Positions 5,461 to 6,675 of a DNA stretch of 6,675 nt are shown here, piece by piece (within the stretch, counting starts at the first letter, position 1; each line of letters begins with the position of its first letter). Under the pieces are notes generated by a model that did no database searches, was not told the origin of the DNA, and was given only the letters and a program-made list of their open reading frames with translations. This DNA is from JBOHTO01 sp050733695 (lineage in GTDB: Bacteria; Gemmatimonadota; Gemmatimonadetes; Gemmatimonadales; Gemmatimonadaceae). The stretch is taken from the NCBI GenBank assembly GCA_050733695.1, contig JBOHTO010000107.1, forward strand, positions 1 to 6,675, read 5' to 3'. Position numbers and translations under genes: made by a program.

Positions 5461-5697
5461 ATGGCACAGCATCCGCGCTTCGCCGTCTGTGTACAGAACG
5501 CCGGAAACGAGGCGTCTCTTGAGCTCCGCAAACTTTACGAGATCATCTCCGATCCAGACGCGGAGAAAGACGGCATGCTGCGTGTCATCGATGAATCCGG
5601 CGAGGACTATCTGTTTCCCGCGTCCTTTTTCGTGCTCGCGCCCTTGCCTGCGGCTGTGGAGAAAGCGGTCGAGGAAGCAACAGCGCCAGCTAACTAG
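5461..5697 (+). CDS. Small acidic protein of unknown function, second gene of cassette 6
   Basis: This encodes a 78-aa protein beginning MAQHPRFAVCVQNAGNEASL and continuing ELRKLYEIISDPDAEKDGML, then RVIDESGEDYLFPASFFVLA and a short acidic helix. It has about 14 Asp/Glu against 6 Lys/Arg. The pattern of N-x-G-x-E-A-S-L-E-x-R-K-x-Y, D-P-x-A-E-K and I-D-E-S-G-E-D-Y-L-x-P recalls a widespread family of short hypothetical proteins, from memory only. It looks like a compact beta-rich domain with a C-terminal helix. It begins 2 nt after the basic protein's stop and shares its cassette, so the two probably work together. The last two codons and the stop TAG run 7-9 nt into the attC. Confidence 0.78.
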   Translation: MAQHPRFAVCVQNAGNEASLELRKLYEIISDPDAEKDGMLRVIDESGEDYLFPASFFVLAPLPAAVEKAVEEATAPAN

Positions 5698-5790
5698 CGC
5701 TTGCTGCCGACGCAGCCCGCGCCGGCGTTCTCCCGAGTGCGTTACCATTTCGCGTGCGGGCTGCGCGGCTGAAGCGCCGGTCCGTTAGCT
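5688..5790 (+). repeat. attC site 6 (end of cassette 6)
   Basis: The site runs from AGCTAAC (5688-5694) to GTTAGCT (5784-5790), 103 bp. The first box is the exact complement of the cassette start GTTAGCT at 5189-5195. The outer stem is slightly changed (GCGCTTGCTGCC), and CGCCGGTCC replaces the usual CGCAGATCC on the right. Confidence 0.93.
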
Positions 5791-5795
5791 GGACC

Positions 5796-6062
5796 ATGGC
5801 TGAATCCAAGAAGGACGGCGCGAAAGTCGGCGCGATGATCAGAAACGTCGCGCGGAAGCAGGTTAGCGACGCTACTCCGCCAGAAGCGAAACGCACGTAC
5901 GATCGTCTTCGGAGACTCGGATACTCCGATGCTGAAGCGATAGAGTTCATCGCGTCGGCCCTCGCGACCGAAATGTTCGAGATCATGAAGTACAAGCGGG
6001 AACACGATAAAGAACGATACGAGGAAGCCCTCCGAGCGCTGCCGTCGCTCCCGTCGGAGTGA
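5796..6062 (+). CDS. Small helical protein of unknown function, cassette 7
   Basis: This encodes an 88-aa protein that begins MAESKKDGAKVGAMIRNVAR and ends EEALRALPSLPSE. It appears almost wholly alpha-helical: a Lys/Arg-rich first third, then a central segment TYDRLRRLGYSDAEAIEFIA with a Y-S-D-A-E-A helix-capping motif, then a helix with EMFEIMKYKREHDKERYEEA. It has no membrane segment, signal peptide or recognised catalytic motif. A regulatory or protein-binding role is possible but not shown. The chosen ATG lies only 5 nt after the attC boundary, with no ribosome-binding site visible. Longer reading of the frame runs back into attC 6 and is rejected. Translation may depend on coupling or be leaderless. 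Confidence 0.75.
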   Translation: MAESKKDGAKVGAMIRNVARKQVSDATPPEAKRTYDRLRRLGYSDAEAIEFIASALATEMFEIMKYKREHDKERYEEALRALPSLPSE

Positions 6063-6066
6063 GGTC

Positions 6067-6169
6067 GGCTAACTTGCGCTTGCAGCCGGCACAGCCCGCG
6101 CCGGTGTTCTCTCGAGTGCGCTACCATTTCGCTTGCGGGCTGCGCGGCTGAACCGCAGATGCGTTAGGC
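6067..6169 (+). repeat. attC site 7 (end of cassette 7)
   Basis: The site runs from GGCTAAC (6067-6073) to GTTAGGC (6163-6169), 103 bp. It is the most altered of the six sister sites: the left arm reads CCGGCACAGCCC, and the right outer arm has GAACCGC instead of GAAGCGC without a matching change opposite. This should weaken the folded stem. Confidence 0.92.
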
Positions 6170-6186
6170 CGACCCCGAGACATCAG

Positions 6187-6471
6187 ATGATCGCCTTTGA
6201 GGTGTTCGTAAATGAACGGCGCGTATGCGTAGCGTCTGTCGGGGACGCCGGTGTGCTGAGCGCAATCCTCAGCTTCTGTCGCTCTGCGGGTCGCGAGCCC
6301 GGCAACAACGATCTTTTTCTTAGCGTGGGAGGGCTAGCGAACAACGAACACGTCCATTGGACGAATCCGTTTGAGTATTTGGGCGTTGGCGACTCCGTTC
6401 GTATCAGAGTCGTAAACGTGGAAGAGGTTGACCGCCCGGCGGAGTATCGAGGATGTCCCGAGTTTAGTTGA
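6187..6471 (+). CDS. Unknown cassette 8 protein, 3' end replaced by the right arm
   Basis: The frame gives 94 aa, beginning MIAFEVFVNERRVCVASVGD and continuing AGVLSAILSF. The first 87 residues come from the cassette; the last residues, RGCPEFS and the stop, are encoded by the inverted-repeat arm that starts at 6448. The native part has a strand-rich start, a helix (AGVLSAILSFCRSAGRE), a second strand-rich part LFLSVGGL and ends VRIRVVNVEEVDRPAEY, like a small beta-grasp-sized domain. I recall similar short hypothetical proteins whose C-terminus continues only slightly past V-D-R-P, so the fold may be nearly complete. No function is known. No strong ribosome-binding site is visible before the ATG, which lies 17 nt after attC 7. 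The cassette's attC is missing, so this cassette can no longer be excised by itself. Confidence 0.7.
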   Translation: MIAFEVFVNERRVCVASVGDAGVLSAILSFCRSAGREPGNNDLFLSVGGLANNEHVHWTNPFEYLGVGDSVRIRVVNVEEVDRPAEYRGCPEFS

Positions 6472-6481
6472 AAAGTGAGAT

Positions 6482-6536
6482 GGCGGTTCCTTTCGCCGGA
6501 TCGTACGATTCGGCTGAGTATGAAAGGAGAACCGCC
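6482..6536 (+). promoter_or_regulatory. Dyad overlapping the ribosome-binding site of the flanking ORF
   Basis: GGCGGTTCCTTTC (6482-6494) can pair with GAAAGGAGAACCGCC (6522-6536), leaving two extra bases. Inside lies the near-palindrome GCCGGATCGTACGATTCGGC (6495-6514). The right arm contains the ribosome-binding site AAGGAG (6524-6529), 7 nt before ATG 6537. The same dyad is at 38-92 in the left arm. It could be a translational attenuator in RNA or an operator in DNA. Confidence 0.55.
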
Positions 6537-6675
6537 ATGAGAAGAGGGGATCAGAAGAGGAAGTCGAGCCGATCCGGGAACAGACCAAGTGGAGTCGCGG
6601 AGGGAATGCAGTTGGAGCTGGATCCGGCCGAGACGATCCGGACGATGCAGCAGAGCGTGCACAGCTTCGGCACGG
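6537..6675 (+). CDS. Outward-reading ORF of the right arm, probable transposase (partial)
   Basis: Forty-six codons are visible from ATG 6537 to the window edge. The first 12 residues, MRRGDQKRKSSR, are very basic, followed by a polar linker and then an acidic helix-like stretch, LELDPAETIRTMQQSVHSFG. The start is well supported by AAGGAG 7 nt upstream. The same start occurs in the inverted left arm. A gene that starts about 90 bp inside a repeated, sharply bounded element fits an insertion-sequence transposase, but no diagnostic transposase motif is visible in this N-terminal fragment, so the function is inferred from context alone. Confidence 0.5.
   Translation, partial: MRRGDQKRKSSRSGNRPSGVAEGMQLELDPAETIRTMQQSVHSFGT

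Larger units (their letters stand above)
127..6447 (+). mobile_element. Integron gene-cassette array without integrase (eight cassettes, seven attC sites)
   Basis: Seven attC-type sites in one orientation divide this stretch into eight units, each carrying one or two small genes. With cleavage taken as G/TTRRRY, the complete cassettes are 494-1095 (602 bp), 1096-4071 (2976 bp), 4072-4589 (518 bp), 4590-5189 (600 bp), 5190-5784 (595 bp) and 5785-6163 (379 bp). Cassettes 1 and 8 are cut by the flanking arms. The seven bases at a cassette's start are complementary to the first box of its own attC, perfectly in cassettes 3 and 6 and with one mismatch in 4, 5 and 7. This is what excision as a circle predicts. 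All genes except the permease run in array direction. No integrase or attI is visible; either could lie to the left. Confidence 0.93.
6448..6675 (+). mobile_element. Right inverted-repeat arm and start of probable insertion sequence
   Basis: Positions 6448-6573 repeat 1-126 in inverted orientation with one mismatch, and the element continues to the window edge. The inner boundary CGAGGATGTCCC is shared with the left arm and interrupts the cassette 8 gene. The arm consists of about 34 bp of end sequence, a 55-bp dyad (6482-6536) and an ORF starting at 6537. The family is not recognised; the outer end lies beyond the window. Confidence 0.65.

Noticed and set aside
399..6169. CRISPR array as explanation of the repeated sequences
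   Set aside because: Repeats are about 103 bp, internally hairpin-forming and separated by gene-sized stretches, and they end with GTTRRRY boxes; this is attC architecture, not short repeats with uniform spacers.
6183..6662. Minus-strand ORF of 159 codons covering cassette 8 and the right arm
   Set aside because: It spans the abrupt boundary between cassette and arm and is antisense to two ORFs with better starts; it is most likely a chance open frame.

Overview
The window is a stretch of integron gene-cassette array, about 6.3 kb long, enclosed by two near-identical 126-bp sequences in inverted orientation (1-126 and 6448-6573). Seven attC-type recombination sites are visible (399-499, 999-1101, 4012-4077, 4492-4595, 5092-5195, 5688-5790, 6067-6169). 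Each starts with an RYYYAAC-like box and ends with a GTTRRRY-like box. Six are close relatives of about 101-104 bp with a long imperfect hairpin. The third is only 66 bp and unrelated in its stem. All sites point the same way, so the attI/integrase end, if it exists, lies to the left. No integrase gene is present, so this is either the interior of a large sedentary array or a cluster of attC sites lacking an integrase (CALIN).

The DNA is GC-rich. The largest gene encodes an 871-aa MacB/FtsX-type permease of the kind called ADOP, typical of Acidobacteriota and also found in Gemmatimonadota and related soil bacteria. A soil acidobacterium or gemmatimonad is the most likely host. This rests on family knowledge and was not checked by a search.

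Layout from left to right: (1) the left inverted-repeat arm, carrying the start of an outward-reading ORF on the minus strand; (2) cassette 1, with its 5' part missing, encoding the end of a small membrane protein; (3) cassette 2, a RelB/RelE-like antitoxin-toxin pair; (4) cassette 3, an unusually large 2976-bp cassette whose gene, the ADOP permease, runs against the array and has its own promoter-like sequence and ribosome-binding site; (5) cassette 4, a small lipoprotein; (6) cassette 5, a BrnT-type toxin with its antitoxin; (7) cassette 6, two small unrecognised proteins, one basic and one acidic, 2 nt apart; (8) cassette 7, a small unrecognised helical protein; (9) cassette 8, a small unrecognised protein whose 3' end and attC have been cut off by the right arm; (10) the right arm, opening into an outward-reading ORF that runs off the window and is probably an insertion-sequence gene.

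The cassettes do not form one pathway. They look like a typical stockpile of independent modules, with two toxin-antitoxin pairs that could stabilise the array. The most interesting points are the reversed, self-expressed permease cassette with a foreign attC, stem covariation among the attC sites, the inverted flanking arms that truncate both end cassettes, and a dyad that could hide the ribosome-binding site of the flanking ORF.
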